DNA of 53,679 nucleotides from an uncultured Clostridia bacterium (GTDB lineage: Bacteria > Bacillota > Clostridia > TANB77 > UBA1234): the NCBI GenBank assembly GCA_947164995.1, contig CAMUYU010000005.1:1-53679 (forward strand), given 5' to 3'. The position numbers and the translations under genes were made by a program. The stretch's first letter is position 1; the number at the start of each line of letters is the position of its first letter. The notes below the pieces were generated by a model. It saw nothing but the letters and a program-made list of their open reading frames with translations. It had not been told where the DNA came from and ran no database searches. This document shows, one piece after another, positions 28,601 to 36,346 of this stretch.

Positions 28601-29408
28601 TTACGTTTGTCCAATTAAGCCAATTAGTTGTTCCTGCTTTTCTGTAATAATATGTAACTGTTCCTGAGCCTGTATTTCCTGCTACACTAGGTGTACTTAC
28701 AGTTTCTCCATATATGTATCCATTATTTGTAACAGTTGGTGTTATATCTTGTTTTGTTATCGTAATCGTTGCGCTAACAACAGAAGAATCATTGTGTGTA
28801 TCATCTCCTCTAACAAATGCATAAACTGTTGTTGTTCCAACATCTATTCTAGAAGGAATTGTTGTTGTCCAGTCAGTTCCATTATTGGTAGCACTATAAT
28901 AAATTGTTCCGCCACTACCTCCAGTCATTAAAACTGTATGAGCATTCCCATCATAAACAACGGTGCTATCTTTTAATATTGGTGGTATAGCATCTGTCAA
29001 AGTAGTGTCTGGTGCACATTTATGAATTATTGTATGTCCACAAACTGAGCATGATAAATGTGGTTGACCGCATTCAGGACATGCATTCAAAGTATTGTGT
29101 TGTCCACCTGTATTCTTTCTCTTTCCACACGTTAAGCATATATAATCGTGCCAACCATTTTCATTTGGCGCATATCTTGTTTCAGCACAAGTCCAACAAT
29201 ACATTTGTGTTGTAAATGTGTGTGTTGGGTCTGTACAAGAGTAATCAACTTCATGTCGGTTATTATGACCTTGTGCATATGCAGATTGTCCATTTCCAGC
29301 ACAGATGTGATCTGTACAGTATTGCACCACACCATATGCTATCTGTGTAGTCTGCATCATCAATATCAAAATTAAGATTAGAATTTTTGAAATACTATTC
29401 TTTTTCAT
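19653..29408 (-). CDS. Giant secreted adhesin-like protein, 3251 residues
   Basis: A very large surface or secreted protein. A signal peptide (to about residue 26, ...QTTQIAYG) is followed by a Cys/His-rich region (to about 150) with at least five CxxC pairs such as CWTC, CPEC and CSVC. Then come many repeated beta modules: YDGNAHTV types, YG-type and TGAAITPTV types (about 150-1000), Ig-like and bacterial-repeat modules (InlB-type WNTEEDGSG near 1395), and BspA-type leucine-rich repeats (ILPETIVEIGDRAF near 2060). A beta-helix-like Thr/Asn-rich stretch (about 2380-2670) and further Ig-like modules complete it. No LPXTG or SLH anchor is seen. About 30 CGG trinucleotides occur on its coding strand and none is in frame. 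Adhesion is inferred. Confidence 0.85.
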   Translation of the reverse strand: MKKNSISKILILILILMMQTTQIAYGVVQYCTDHICAGNGQSAYAQGHNNRHEVDYSCTDPTHTFTTQMYCWTCAETRYAPNENGWHDYICLTCGKRKNTGGQHNTLNACPECGQPHLSCSVCGHTIIHKCAPDTTLTDAIPPILKDSTVVYDGNAHTVLMTGGSGGTIYYSATNNGTDWTTTIPSRIDVGTTTVYAFVRGDDTHNDSSVVSATITITKQDITPTVTNNGYIYGETVSTPSVAGNTGSGTVTYYYRKAGTTNWLNWTNVTSATYLAPGEYQMYANVAATANYNGADTGIITFMVSKPSPTPVISMTGYSYGGTKTNPSLTSGNPENGTVTYYYNTTNSNINGMRWSDVSSSTSLNVGTYYMYAIVGATANYNSATSATVAFTISKGERTGANQPVLDISDYTYESAPMVPAIENNLENGTVSYWYTTTQVTTGGTQWNNITPTTLNAGDYYLYARVGETANYQAGTSESKKFTVKKHDSVLPTITDYIGDYDGEAHTITVANNAHGGIVKFSSDGTTWTDTPPTYTEPTDTSILIHVVGDANHFDSDDINGRVKINKKALNTPDLSITVTPETTSYTGAAITPTVVVKHGETTLVSGTDYTLTYSNNVHAGTATVTITGAGGYDGIVNRQFTITPVTLTVTGPNVTMAYGDEIPEIEFSFSGQKGDDEPKLRGVYQTLASSEAPLGVYDIDRGTLELDPVYIVPGDYIINYVKGTITITPMSIASSQMVCDISPLEYTYDGTEKKPNVRLYRAVSSDRPLVEGTDYTVVYSNNKNAGTASIVITASGSWTGTLNKTFEIKKRVLTIIPDNVSKLYGQPDPALTYTYVNNVDGEIPGFTGALSRQAGEGIGTYSILQNTLQPTNSDTFNIDNYTVEFAEGQIFSIRSATINGLSATLSQNEFYYDGNAHTPEVTVTNSATGNALVRGLDYSLSYSNNINVGTAIAKVTGINNYTGVIELPFTILQPSITGSVSIVANSDTPCSQDILSAEVTVTPTENVVLSYQWYTNTTDTTDGGTAITGATMNRLVLTEDMINKYIYVVVEARRQNYISATFKDSLGVKVKERQAPSAPAITAKLNNSTGADYVSGSWTNQNVWIGLRSEDNFGILRYEFSSTSQSEGFVTIGSVTNNQASLLMNTDTNKVTYYFRCIDIYNNVSEVSSIVVAIDKVTPIIQNISKDVTSWTNNKVTVTGHITDNMSGVAGYYFGSTNTGVFNPVGPELDMNVSKDYSQNVNDYYLVIVDQAGNTASANFTIDNIDKTQPSLRISETKTPSDVTWDITVADNQSGIDKVTLNGKNIEINPQGQDYVGSVTINEGGDYNLVVTDMAGNRTTFDKTFYSIIYSTNGVSGNIPRQIKEAGEDLTIRACNIINSEYEFVKWNTEEDGSGRDYIPGVIYSADESIILYAQWSSISYNLFVVELDDYSLEFSGTEITPSEKVYNNYGQLLQRGEDYEVSYENNINVGEANVIITGLNKYDGETLRTSFLIYGQSIEGMNITIEPEVFVYDGYAKEPKVTIKYGNDTLVQGRDYDLRYEDNINAGTAKAIITARGSYYGVAEVSFTITKADRNLYTYNIGMIKGERLEVKYSYQRERVNDTLVSNDEEIVTIERTATKYYINAIKEGSTTITYTVPEDDNYNAAERTMQVTVYKDKESARPIYGKVIIDKGAEETVTPRTLLDLYVSCADYMYISTENTQPNADSDGWYDFSSQMPIVFDETEGTKTIYVWFKDDNGNVSDVATDSIVLNYSYEYPAHDQIMLDKTEVNKAQPEVEFTDLLPEGITIDIVFKQKDVMVNDTRSGVDPTTIKYGYKEKNSTGDYIWSEDNSFTGLSFGESYVIVTQSRDRAGNGPTISDEFEFVTPTKFTTTLTLSDTNAPCDGLVHEIDEVDVEIIGGHQPTGTITYTYYIDRNCTIKTTPERDGSQSVGSAPSRGATYYVKAELTNDPVYHDAISNVGKLHIGWYIDRGSDWTQNVFAYVEELASTPGKYELTVVGEGYMKDMSALIAKDPDPKLSYWAEYVDDIQVLTLGDEESNILNIGAEVFSGLTGISEIILPETIVEIGDRAFAGDNGVTNNILIPGTVEKIGTNPFVDVKTREFEVLYGNQKYDTVDGVLVTKDHVDLIAYPGGRTQTTYTIPDEVLIIKTSAFEDADILENVIIHDKVKQIGAKAFYNCDNLRQIEIFDLKDDDIKDLYNIGDDSFMNIAEESEIYTYSKSIADMLIADRDYNQEKTKVYWPPVITLQPIDMFGGIGQTVKFIVEAESGYIDELHFEWYKQTGAQIKPGEDSLVVGGTTNSPTPTTSEYTTPSITMANNGDKYYCVAWNMPYYRTRGYAHSTAGTVQVLSNANYRVERQIESIHSTNNYYFETLEEAFTFSESGDNIRVIKNVTNEGNATLSGNKKVTFTNDSKTVTMAGTLVIESGATLEMNGAGSFEKASTNYILNNSGNLIMNNTALTFRNTAGPGMNLLEGSELTINAGTINTTGTAISANSATITMTSTSSRVVVNSPGNVNGIEINNYTKLNIGNGSIEVRSTSTSADKVVAIFNNARDDVNEGKGRITINQGTVKAIGSGTATGDAIVNANSADLVINGGIIDGTRSAIENVTSNNFGDVRISKGQIQGGYYGIINNAHNAVIIVGNNDQIVSTSEPRISGGKIALFDASNGDRLEFYDGVFTTQTIFESRGNSNIIYETLSNTSLNIDPTIQDMVYIESGRNEIKTEEEYSIYASVESGRNNAVLRQGTTPTPSNVSNATVEEGEQATFEVSIVTPGHPDSYEYEWQVSIDGGVNWNRITSGSGMNTNKYTTSPASMGMNGNLYRCKITNRTGIVYTNSALLTVLDETLYKDKRPFVSVIYRDGHKFVNYDDPSDTSSDKYVNMQIIIKSFAPLESAKFSYATERDRELLGIGTLYRDASPEESFEIKEQAMIQVRRTEDIVEYTYTWDLQAFKNGIVTINAVDTQKRERTDSQTIDALFDLKVDYEKSSLSDTNNKLTVTFYSNKPVHPYASSTEEGSTEDFRLLKSTNGSTYSYKFLLTPTQRMPATRYYFEDEYNNRTYIEVEEMIRIAYRDVRFTGDTSDGTKINDMSIVEAYNVAQKLEAETEINGESAAQSRYGLSQVQADMFMARARDVGAAEMLSRATSAMSYDGYYVREIDAVQPVNDVYNYKSNTRNNYTAAVVGGTNSLSKESSNYVDKITNSNLYMGADISTFRLDSTQPYMYEDLSGRAVNINNDIKDASFRAVIVNN

Positions 29409-29435
29409 ACTTAAGCTCCATTTCTGTCAAATTGA

Positions 29436-30131
29436 TTAACCTTTGTAAGAAGCGATTGTCTTTTGTATCAAAACATCTTCTTCGTTGAATGATAATTCTA
29501 CACTGTTTTCATTAACGTCATACCAAACATAAATCTTGTAATTCTCTTCATTGCACGATTCCTCAATGTATTTATCTCCTAAAACTTGAACTACTTCTTC
29601 AAGCGTCATACCTTCGTTAACTTTTTCCATCTCTGTTTGTAAATCCTGAATTTCTGTACCAAGCTCTTTTGAAATTTGATATCCTTCTTCAGCATTTGAA
29701 AACAATAGCAACGTCTTTTCTGAGACTTTGTTTTCCTCATTCTTCACTGAAACTTTTAGCTTTATATTTCCTGATTCGTCTAAGTTCCAGATGTAGTAGG
29801 TTAATACCTTGTATTCATCTTTTTGAAGAGGTTCACCAAGTTTTTCTTTGGCATCTTCAAAACTTGAACCTATCAACACCTCGTTATATTTTTGTGTGCT
29901 ATTTTGTAGCACTTGAACTTGAGGCACTTTTAAGTTAAAATCTCCTTCTTCATTAACCGTACCAAACTTTTCATCTTCTGGTTTTGATAATACTTTCTCC
30001 ACCGGTGCTTCAACAGGTGCCGGTTCTATGATATTTGATTTTTTTGGCACAGCAAAAATTATTGCAAGCACAATTATTAGCAAGATAACAAGTACTGCAA
30101 CAACAATTGCAATTATTTGTTTTTTGTCCAT
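29436..30131 (-). CDS. Membrane-anchored protein with tandem SmpA/DUF3862-like repeats
   Basis: A 231-residue protein with one N-terminal membrane helix (about 5-28), a Pro/Glu-rich linker (PAPVEAPVEK) and two similar modules, NEVLIGSSFEDAKEKLGEP...YYIW and NEGMTLEEVVQVLGDKY...YVWY. Each has the helix-then-strand pattern of BamE/SmpA/DUF3862-like folds. I start at ATG 30131, seven bases after AGGAGG; the track's TTG 30134 is too close to that site. It is the first gene of an operon with the giant protein (27 bases downstream), so it may help its assembly or surface retention. That role is inference. Confidence 0.7.
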   Translation of the reverse strand: MDKKQIIAIVVAVLVILLIIVLAIIFAVPKKSNIIEPAPVEAPVEKVLSKPEDEKFGTVNEEGDFNLKVPQVQVLQNSTQKYNEVLIGSSFEDAKEKLGEPLQKDEYKVLTYYIWNLDESGNIKLKVSVKNEENKVSEKTLLLFSNAEEGYQISKELGTEIQDLQTEMEKVNEGMTLEEVVQVLGDKYIEESCNEENYKIYVWYDVNENSVELSFNEEDVLIQKTIASYKG

Positions 30132-30261
30132 CAAAATGCCTCCTATTCGAACAAGTTCATTTAAAGTTATTACTTTGTTTTATTATAATAATTAATAAAA
30201 ATTTGTCGAGTGCAAAAATCTTGCAAATAGCTATAAATGGCCACTTTGTGACAAAAGTTAC

Positions 30262-30303
30262 AAAAAAAGTCGTTAGGGAAGCACATTTTACTTCCTAACG
30301 ACT
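30262..30303 (-). terminator. Terminator after the YhaON-like operon
   Basis: Read on the minus strand, AGTCGTTAGGAAG pairs with CTTCCCTAACGACT (one bulge) and is followed by seven T. It separates the YhaN-like gene from the adhesin operon. About 110 bases between it and the YhaN-like stop hold a small AGAGG/CCTCT hairpin and nothing else. Confidence 0.85.
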
Positions 30304-30412
30304 AAGTTTTTTCTTATATTTTTTAAGTTTGTGTTACAATTAATTTTCTTGTTAATTACATATAGAGAGGTATTTGCCTCTACCGCTTATTTCCCTATAT
30401 AAAAATTGAATT

Positions 30413-32161
30413 TTATATATCAATTTGTGTAAATTTTGCTTTTAACTTTTTTAGCTCTTCTTCTTCTCTATCAGAACATGTTAGTATAATAATCTGCTTA
30501 TCTTCTGACATCTCAGAAATTGTTTTTAAAATGTTTTCTAATCTATCTTCATCAAAGAATACAAATGTATCATCAAATATAAGTGGCAGATGCTCGTATT
30601 TGTCTGCTACAGCCATTCTAAAGCCTAAATATATTTGATCTGTTGTTCCACCCCTTAGCTTATCTCTGGTGATGAGGTCACCAAATTCATTTTGACAAAG
30701 GATACCAGTGTTATCATTGTACTTTATATCTTTGTACTTTCCTCCAGTTGTCTTAGAGATATTATATTTAATATCTTCTTCTAACCTTGGAATAATAGCT
30801 TTTTTAATTTCATCGTATGCATCTTTTAATTTATCAATACCTATTTGCATTACTTCTTCTTTTTCTAAAAGCTTATTATATTCTTCTTTCTTATATGCCA
30901 AATCCTCAATTGTTTCATTTAGTTCACCTAAGTTTTCTTTTAGCGAATCTTTTTCAATCTCATATTTATGATATTCTAATTCTTTTGATTTAATATTTTC
31001 TTCTAATTCAATAATATGCTTTTTTAAATCCAAAGTGCGCATATCCGTAATAGATTTTGAAACTCCCAATTTTTCTTTGGCAGTTAACTCCTTCTTCTTT
31101 TTCTTTTTTATATCTTCAGTTATTAAATCAAAGTTATCTGTGTCCGCTTCTATTTCTTCTTTAAAACTATATTTGTAATCTAACAAGAGTGCAGCTACTG
31201 CAATTGGAAGTGTTATTAAAGCAAGAATTAAATGATTTTTTATAATAAGCGTTACTATTAAGCTTATAAACATTACAGATATTAGAACTATATCAATAGT
31301 TTTATTAATCCATCTTCTTCTTTCCTTTTTTTCTTTTTCTTCATTTTTCTTCTCTTGTTCTATATCAAACAATCTTTTTTCATCTTGAATTTCTTTATCA
31401 TACTTTTCATTTATCTCATCAATTAACTTTGAATCTTTAAGTTCTTTATCTAGTTCAACTTTTTCATTAATGATTCTTTCTTGCTCTTCCCTAATAGTTT
31501 CGTTTCTTTTTCTCTTTAATTCCAATCTATCTTTTTTGATTTCTAAATCATATATATCTTTTTTTAAGAGAAATTTTGGCTTTGTTGTTGTTCTTTCTGT
31601 TCCAATTTCTTCACGAAGTATTTTGTCAAGTTTCTTTTGAATTTCATCATAAGACAAACTTTCATCCCCAGTTTGAATTGCATTTCCAAGCTTTTGTATT
31701 ATCGTATTTTGTGAAAGACTATCTACTGATATTTGATTTTGCCTTACTAAAGTACTATTTACAAATGTTTCTTCATCAATGCCTAATTGGTCAAAACCTA
31801 TATTGCTTCCCTTAGATTTTGATTTAGAAAACTCATCTGTGATATCATTATTAAATTCATCATATATAGTAACTTTGTTTTTTGAAAAATCCCTACGCAA
31901 GCTATAAGTTTTACCATCTAATTCATATTCTATCTTTCCAGAAAAATCTCCATTTCCCCAAGGTAAATATTTTTCATAATCAGAATATACTTTACCATTT
32001 TTGTTTTTGCTTATTCCATATAGTACCACTCTTATAAAATCTGCAAGTGTTGACTTACCAGCTTCATTCTTTCCTTTTATAAGATTAATACCATTGCTAA
32101 AATCTATATTTACATTTTTCAATTTTCCAAATCCACTGATTTGAATATTTTTAATTTGCAT
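30413..32161 (-). CDS. YhaN/SbcC-like AAA ATPase with membrane helices
   Basis: A 582-residue SMC/SbcC-type ATPase. Walker A KGKNEAGKSTL near residue 31 opens the ATPase head. Two coiled-coil arms (about 185-285 and 340-465) flank a pair of membrane helices (about 290-332), the feature that marks YhaN of Bacillus. The C-terminal head has the signature LRGGTTDQIYLGFR and Walker B LIFDDTFVFFDE. Together with the adjacent phosphoesterase it forms a membrane-linked SbcCD-like pair thought to process DNA ends. It starts four bases after the YhaO-like stop, so the genes are co-translated. Confidence 0.88.
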   Translation of the reverse strand: MQIKNIQISGFGKLKNVNIDFSNGINLIKGKNEAGKSTLADFIRVVLYGISKNKNGKVYSDYEKYLPWGNGDFSGKIEYELDGKTYSLRRDFSKNKVTIYDEFNNDITDEFSKSKSKGSNIGFDQLGIDEETFVNSTLVRQNQISVDSLSQNTIIQKLGNAIQTGDESLSYDEIQKKLDKILREEIGTERTTTKPKFLLKKDIYDLEIKKDRLELKRKRNETIREEQERIINEKVELDKELKDSKLIDEINEKYDKEIQDEKRLFDIEQEKKNEEKEKKERRRWINKTIDIVLISVMFISLIVTLIIKNHLILALITLPIAVAALLLDYKYSFKEEIEADTDNFDLITEDIKKKKKKELTAKEKLGVSKSITDMRTLDLKKHIIELEENIKSKELEYHKYEIEKDSLKENLGELNETIEDLAYKKEEYNKLLEKEEVMQIGIDKLKDAYDEIKKAIIPRLEEDIKYNISKTTGGKYKDIKYNDNTGILCQNEFGDLITRDKLRGGTTDQIYLGFRMAVADKYEHLPLIFDDTFVFFDEDRLENILKTISEMSEDKQIIILTCSDREEEELKKLKAKFTQIDI

Positions 32162-32165
32162 ATGT

Positions 32166-33258
32166 TTATCCTTTCATTACTTTATATACAAACTCTAGTG
32201 CTTTATAGTACTTATCTTCGTTTTCTTTATCTTCTTCTATTGCATTTAAAATCTTCTTGGCAAAAATTCCTTTTAGCGTTTCTTCCTTCGATAGTTCATC
32301 AAGATTATACACTACATGTGTCTCATCTATCACTTCATAAACGTTTTTATTCACGACTTTAATTTGTTCTTCGAATTCTGACACATCTATATTTCTTGTG
32401 CCTCTTAGTTCAACTTTATAAATATTCTTTTCATTTAAATCTAACTTATCTATTAATTCTTGAATAGAATTAATATTTGAAATATCTATAACTTTTCTTT
32501 CAAATTCTATTTCGCCAAGTTTAATGAATTTATATGTAACAAATCCACTCTTTAACCTATTTTGACTTAATTCTTTTAGTTTTTCATTTTCTGATACAGT
32601 AATCGTCCCTTCTACCATTCCATGTGAACCTGGTTCATCAAATCCACACGAAGTTAATGCACCAGAATATACAATATTAGTTGCATCAATTTTGGGCTCA
32701 TGTATATGTCCGTAGGGCTACATAGTCGAATTTATCTAACCACTTTTCCTTAATATCGTGGTATTTTTTCCCCGATCCATTTAATGTACCATGAGTAATT
32801 AAGATATTTACTCTTTCTTTATCTACTTCTATTTTTTCTACTTGGTCTGATTCCATATAGTAATCTGTAAATCCAAGACCATAAATATCAACATTACCTA
32901 TAGAATCCTTGCCTACTTCTCCACCAAATATAAACACATTATCTGGCCACTCATAAATATTATATGGCGAGTTCTTAATTAGTGGATCGTGATTTCCTGG
33001 AGTAATATATATTCTTGTATCTGGCACTTCATTAAAACAAGATAACAAATATTGTATAGTATCATCAGAAACAAATTTTTGTTCAAATATGTCTCCTGCA
33101 ATAAACAATATTTCTATTTTGTTTTGTTTTATATAATCAAACACTTTTTTTAATGCATACTTTTGTTCCATTTTCTTTTTCTTTATTAGGTCTTTATTTC
33201 CTTTTAAAGAAACAAATGGCATATCTAGATGCATATCTGCAATATGTATAAATTTCAT
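32166..33258 (-). CDS. YhaO/SbcD-like metallophosphoesterase, one +1 frameshift at CGG 32712-32710
   Basis: A calcineurin-like nuclease subunit, 363 residues after joining two ORFs. The first part has all early metal motifs: HIADMHLD, AGDIFE and TPGNHD, then THGTLNG. In frame it reaches GCC CTA CGG ACA and stops soon after. Skipping the C gives A-L-GHIHEPK, the last metal-binding motif, and continues through SGALTSCGFDEPGSHG into the ORF at 32618 (MVEGTITVSENEK) without a gap. The active site therefore depends on the shift. The downstream YhaN-like ATPase is its expected partner. The C-terminal capping domain is present. Confidence 0.9.
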
Positions 33259-33321
33259 ATTTTTCCCTTTCTGATAGTATTTATAATATTATATTATACT
33301 TGAAAATATTAAACAACATAA

Positions 33322-33350
33322 TAAAAAAGATGGCTAAATAGCCATCTTTT
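33322..33350 (-). terminator. Terminator after the VirD4/TraG operon
   Basis: On the minus strand AAAGATGGCTA-TT-TAGCCATCTTT is followed by six T in total. It lies directly after the stop of the TraG-like gene. Confidence 0.85.
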
Positions 33351-33355
33351 AATTA

Positions 33356-35512
33356 TTAATCCGAATAAGTAGATGCATTTTTCTTCTTTGGTGCACCAAA
33401 TAATTCATCAAATCTCTTTTCTAGAGCTGCTTGTAAATCATAATCTAAATTGTCATTATTACTATTTTTTATTACCTTTTTACTGCTTGTGTTTTCTGTG
33501 CTTTCGTCTGACAATTCATCATCTAATAAATCATCGTCATCAAAAGATTTAGGTACATTAGTTTGTTTGCTAGCTGGTTTGGCACCCCACACATCAAAGC
33601 TTGAGTTGCTTGGTTTTGTATTCCACTCAGCAGGTTTTGAAAACTTGAAGTCACCTCGTTTTTGATTTTCTAAAGACAAGTGTGATATTTCATTTTCCAT
33701 CGCTTCTTTATATAATGGGTGTGGGCCTCCAACTCCACGAACTTTTTTATCATAATACCAATACTTTCTAGCTCTAATTGGTTTTAATGCTTGTACAAAA
33801 ATCAAGCAATCGTCAGTATCTAATCTTCTAAGTTCATCTGGTGTCATTAATGCTCTTGCCATTATTTGCTCTGAATAACTATGACCAGAAGTTGAGTTAT
33901 CTTTATCTGTACTTAATGAATTGCTATCATGTTTGATAGTTTTTTCACCAAGTAATTTTGAAAATGTTTCCAAAGTTTTTTGAGCATTACTTCCTAAGAA
34001 TAATTGTGTAGAACAGTTGGCCATCATAATTTGTGCCATCTTTTCATCATATATTTCTTCTATTTGGTCTAATGATTGTAGAATAATACTAATATGTAAT
34101 TTCTTAGAACGACATGTTGAAAGAATTCTTTCAAAATTAGGAATTCTACCAATATTTGCAAACTCATCTAGTATTAAAAACATTGGCACCGGAAGTGCAC
34201 CACCATTTTGGTCGCCAAATTCATATAATCTTTGGAACATTTGTGAGAAGAAAATATTCATTAAGAAGTCATATGTTCCATGGCTTTCTGGTGTAATAAA
34301 GAATACTACTGATTTTTCTTTTGCTAAATCTTCAAATTCAAGAGAATTACATGCTGTAAGTTCTGCAATATCTTTTGAATCAAATGCAGAAAGTTTTGCT
34401 GCAAGTGAAACTAAGATATTTGCAAAAGTTTTTTCTGAACCTAATCTAATAGTATCAAACTGTCTTCTTGCTGGATTATCAAAGTCTAGTGCCTTAAATA
34501 TTTCCATCAAGTCTTCGCCTTCGTTTTCAGCACCATATCTAACTAATGCTGCACAAGACGCCAAGCTATGTTCTTCTTTTGGTCTGTTAAACAATATATA
34601 GTAAATACAAGCTTTCAAAAGTGCTTCTGATGTTTGATCCCAGAATGGGTCTCCACCTTTATGACTTCCTGTATTATCTTTTTCTGAAATAATCTTTGTA
34701 ATGATATCTACATCCATTGTATTTCTAATGTGTGCCAATGGATTGTAGCCATCTGAATATTTTGGATCTGCTAAGTTGATAACGTATGTTTTGTATCCAT
34801 GTTTCTTAAATAGTCCTGCTGTTCTATCGTAGATTTCTCCCTTTGGATCAGTAAATACATATGAACCTAACATTTGCATTGCATTTGGTATAGCAAAAGA
34901 TGCAGACTTTCCTGAACCAGAACCACCAATTACTAATATATTTCCATTTTTTCCTGATGGTGGTGAAGGAATCATTGGCATAAAGTGGTCTTTTGCTAAA
35001 ATAAAACCTGTAGTTTTACTTAAAACTGAATACACTTCTCCCGAAGTTGCCCAGTCTGCACTACCATGTTCAACACCTTCGTATTCTTTACCAGTTTTGA
35101 TAACAAGTAAAATAACAAAAAATCCAATAAAATATACTATTGAAAATGGTTTCATTGCTGAAATATATTCACCAAAGTAAACAAATATTGAACCAAAATT
35201 TCCTAAAAAGTCTGATAAATTATCTTGTGACATTTCAGTTATTGCTGAAAGCATTCCTCTTTTATCTTGAGGTAAAGAATTGTTATCAACTTTTAATTCA
35301 CGTATTGCTAATTTTTTTGCTTCTGCCTCATCATTGTTTGCCCTCTCCATATATTGAGAAATAATATCTTCTTCACTATTATCTATGTATAGACCTTTTC
35401 TATAATCCATTACATTTCTAACATATGCTGACACGACAAAAAGGGCTAGTATAATATATACTATCCCTAAAAATATCATTAATAATTTACGTGACTCAAA
35501 CCATTCTTTCAT
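33356..35512 (-). CDS. VirD4/TraG-like type IV coupling ATPase (second copy)
   Basis: A 718-residue coupling protein. Two N-terminal membrane helices (about 9-30 and 120-140) precede Walker A IGGSGSGKSASF near residue 195, FTDPKGEIYDR, Walker B LILDEFANIGRI near 447, and SIILQSLDQIEEIY. These are the standard order and length for VirD4/TraG. An Asp/Ser-rich C-terminal tail (DDDDLLDDELSDES) is typical of substrate-receptor tails. It is the last gene of an operon with two small unknown proteins and no relaxase, VirB4 or pilin nearby. It differs strongly from the 7530 copy, so this is not a recent duplicate. Its substrate is unknown. Confidence 0.92.
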   Translation of the reverse strand: MKEWFESRKLLMIFLGIVYIILALFVVSAYVRNVMDYRKGLYIDNSEEDIISQYMERANNDEAEAKKLAIRELKVDNNSLPQDKRGMLSAITEMSQDNLSDFLGNFGSIFVYFGEYISAMKPFSIVYFIGFFVILLVIKTGKEYEGVEHGSADWATSGEVYSVLSKTTGFILAKDHFMPMIPSPPSGKNGNILVIGGSGSGKSASFAIPNAMQMLGSYVFTDPKGEIYDRTAGLFKKHGYKTYVINLADPKYSDGYNPLAHIRNTMDVDIITKIISEKDNTGSHKGGDPFWDQTSEALLKACIYYILFNRPKEEHSLASCAALVRYGAENEGEDLMEIFKALDFDNPARRQFDTIRLGSEKTFANILVSLAAKLSAFDSKDIAELTACNSLEFEDLAKEKSVVFFITPESHGTYDFLMNIFFSQMFQRLYEFGDQNGGALPVPMFLILDEFANIGRIPNFERILSTCRSKKLHISIILQSLDQIEEIYDEKMAQIMMANCSTQLFLGSNAQKTLETFSKLLGEKTIKHDSNSLSTDKDNSTSGHSYSEQIMARALMTPDELRRLDTDDCLIFVQALKPIRARKYWYYDKKVRGVGGPHPLYKEAMENEISHLSLENQKRGDFKFSKPAEWNTKPSNSSFDVWGAKPASKQTNVPKSFDDDDLLDDELSDESTENTSSKKVIKNSNNDNLDYDLQAALEKRFDELFGAPKKKNASTYSD

Positions 35513-35545
35513 AAATGGTTTCCTCCTTTGTAGAAATTGTAATGA

Positions 35546-35758
35546 TTATCTTTCGTCTTTTTCTTCTTCTTTAACTTTGTTTCCGTCTTTGTCTATTGGA
35601 TAAGGTGGTGGATTATCTAATCCTGCAACTGCTTCACCTGGTTTAATTTCAACATATTTTGAATCTGTGCTTACTTTAGCAACAACCTCTTTTTCCTCTA
35701 GTTCCTCCATTCTACCTTTTTCATCAACTTTTAATGGAGCTCCTTTTACTTCTGCCAT
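35546..35758 (-). CDS. Small charged protein of the TraG operon
   Basis: A 70-residue protein, half Glu/Lys/Asp, with a central PGEAVAGLDNPPPYP segment and no membrane helix. I start at ATG 35758 (MAEVKG), eight bases after AAAGGA, not at the track's 35767. I do not recognise it. The strict placement between the 171-residue protein and TraG (33 bases before the latter) suggests a small partner or substrate adaptor of the coupling ATPase. Confidence 0.65.
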   Translation of the reverse strand: MAEVKGAPLKVDEKGRMEELEEKEVVAKVSTDSKYVEIKPGEAVAGLDNPPPYPIDKDGNKVKEEEKDER

Positions 35759-35779
35759 AACAATCATCCTTTCTATTAC

Positions 35780-36295
35780 TTAATCTTCAACCTCTAAAGC
35801 TATATAAGACTTATGTGGTAAAAGTTTAATTTTAGCTTTAATCATATTGGTTTCTGTATCAAAATATACTATTGGTTTAACCTCTTGACCTAGATAAGGG
35901 TCAATAATAGTAATTGGTCTTCTAAAGTTTGGACTGTATTTTACTTCTTTATATTCGCTTTCATCACCTGTAAGCTTAATAGAAGAATACTTTATGCTTC
36001 CTGGTTTTACACCAACACGAAGCACGCCGCCTTTAAATTCTCCCGCATTTAAAAGTGCTTCTCCTGGTTTTAACGTTAAGAATACAACTTCTTTTTTATC
36101 CTGTGTGTCTGGTTCTGGATTAAAGAAGAATGTCTTTCTATAACCATTATTAGCAACTTCCATAAATGATTTTAGCATCTCAATTGAACTAACTGTTTCA
36201 CCATCTTCAACAGTTTTATTAATTTGAAATGCTAATGTGTTCATTCCCTGTGCATCGAGAACTGAAAAAACTTTACTTGTGTCAAACATATCCAT
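35780..36295 (-). CDS. Unknown 171-residue protein, first gene of the TraG operon
   Basis: Starts at ATG 36295 (MDMFDTSK), ten bases after AAGGAG; the ORF start at 36385 lies upstream of the promoter and is rejected. A helical N-terminal part (to about 50) is followed by a beta-rich body with LKPGEALLNAGEFKGG, VKPGSIKYSS and DPYLGQEVKPIVYFD. There is no signal peptide or membrane helix. I do not recognise the family. It is transcribed from a near-consensus promoter with a palindromic spacer, and its product probably works with the TraG-like ATPase. Confidence 0.65.
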   Translation of the reverse strand: MDMFDTSKVFSVLDAQGMNTLAFQINKTVEDGETVSSIEMLKSFMEVANNGYRKTFFFNPEPDTQDKKEVVFLTLKPGEALLNAGEFKGGVLRVGVKPGSIKYSSIKLTGDESEYKEVKYSPNFRRPITIIDPYLGQEVKPIVYFDTETNMIKAKIKLLPHKSYIALEVED

Positions 36296-36346
36296 AACTT
36301 TTCTACTCCTTTTCTTTTGCAAACCAATCTCTATTTGACAAAATAT

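Noticed and set aside
30360-30400. Small hairpin AGAGG/CCTCT after the YhaN-like gene as a terminator
   Set aside because: No T tract follows; the stronger terminator lies 70 bases on.
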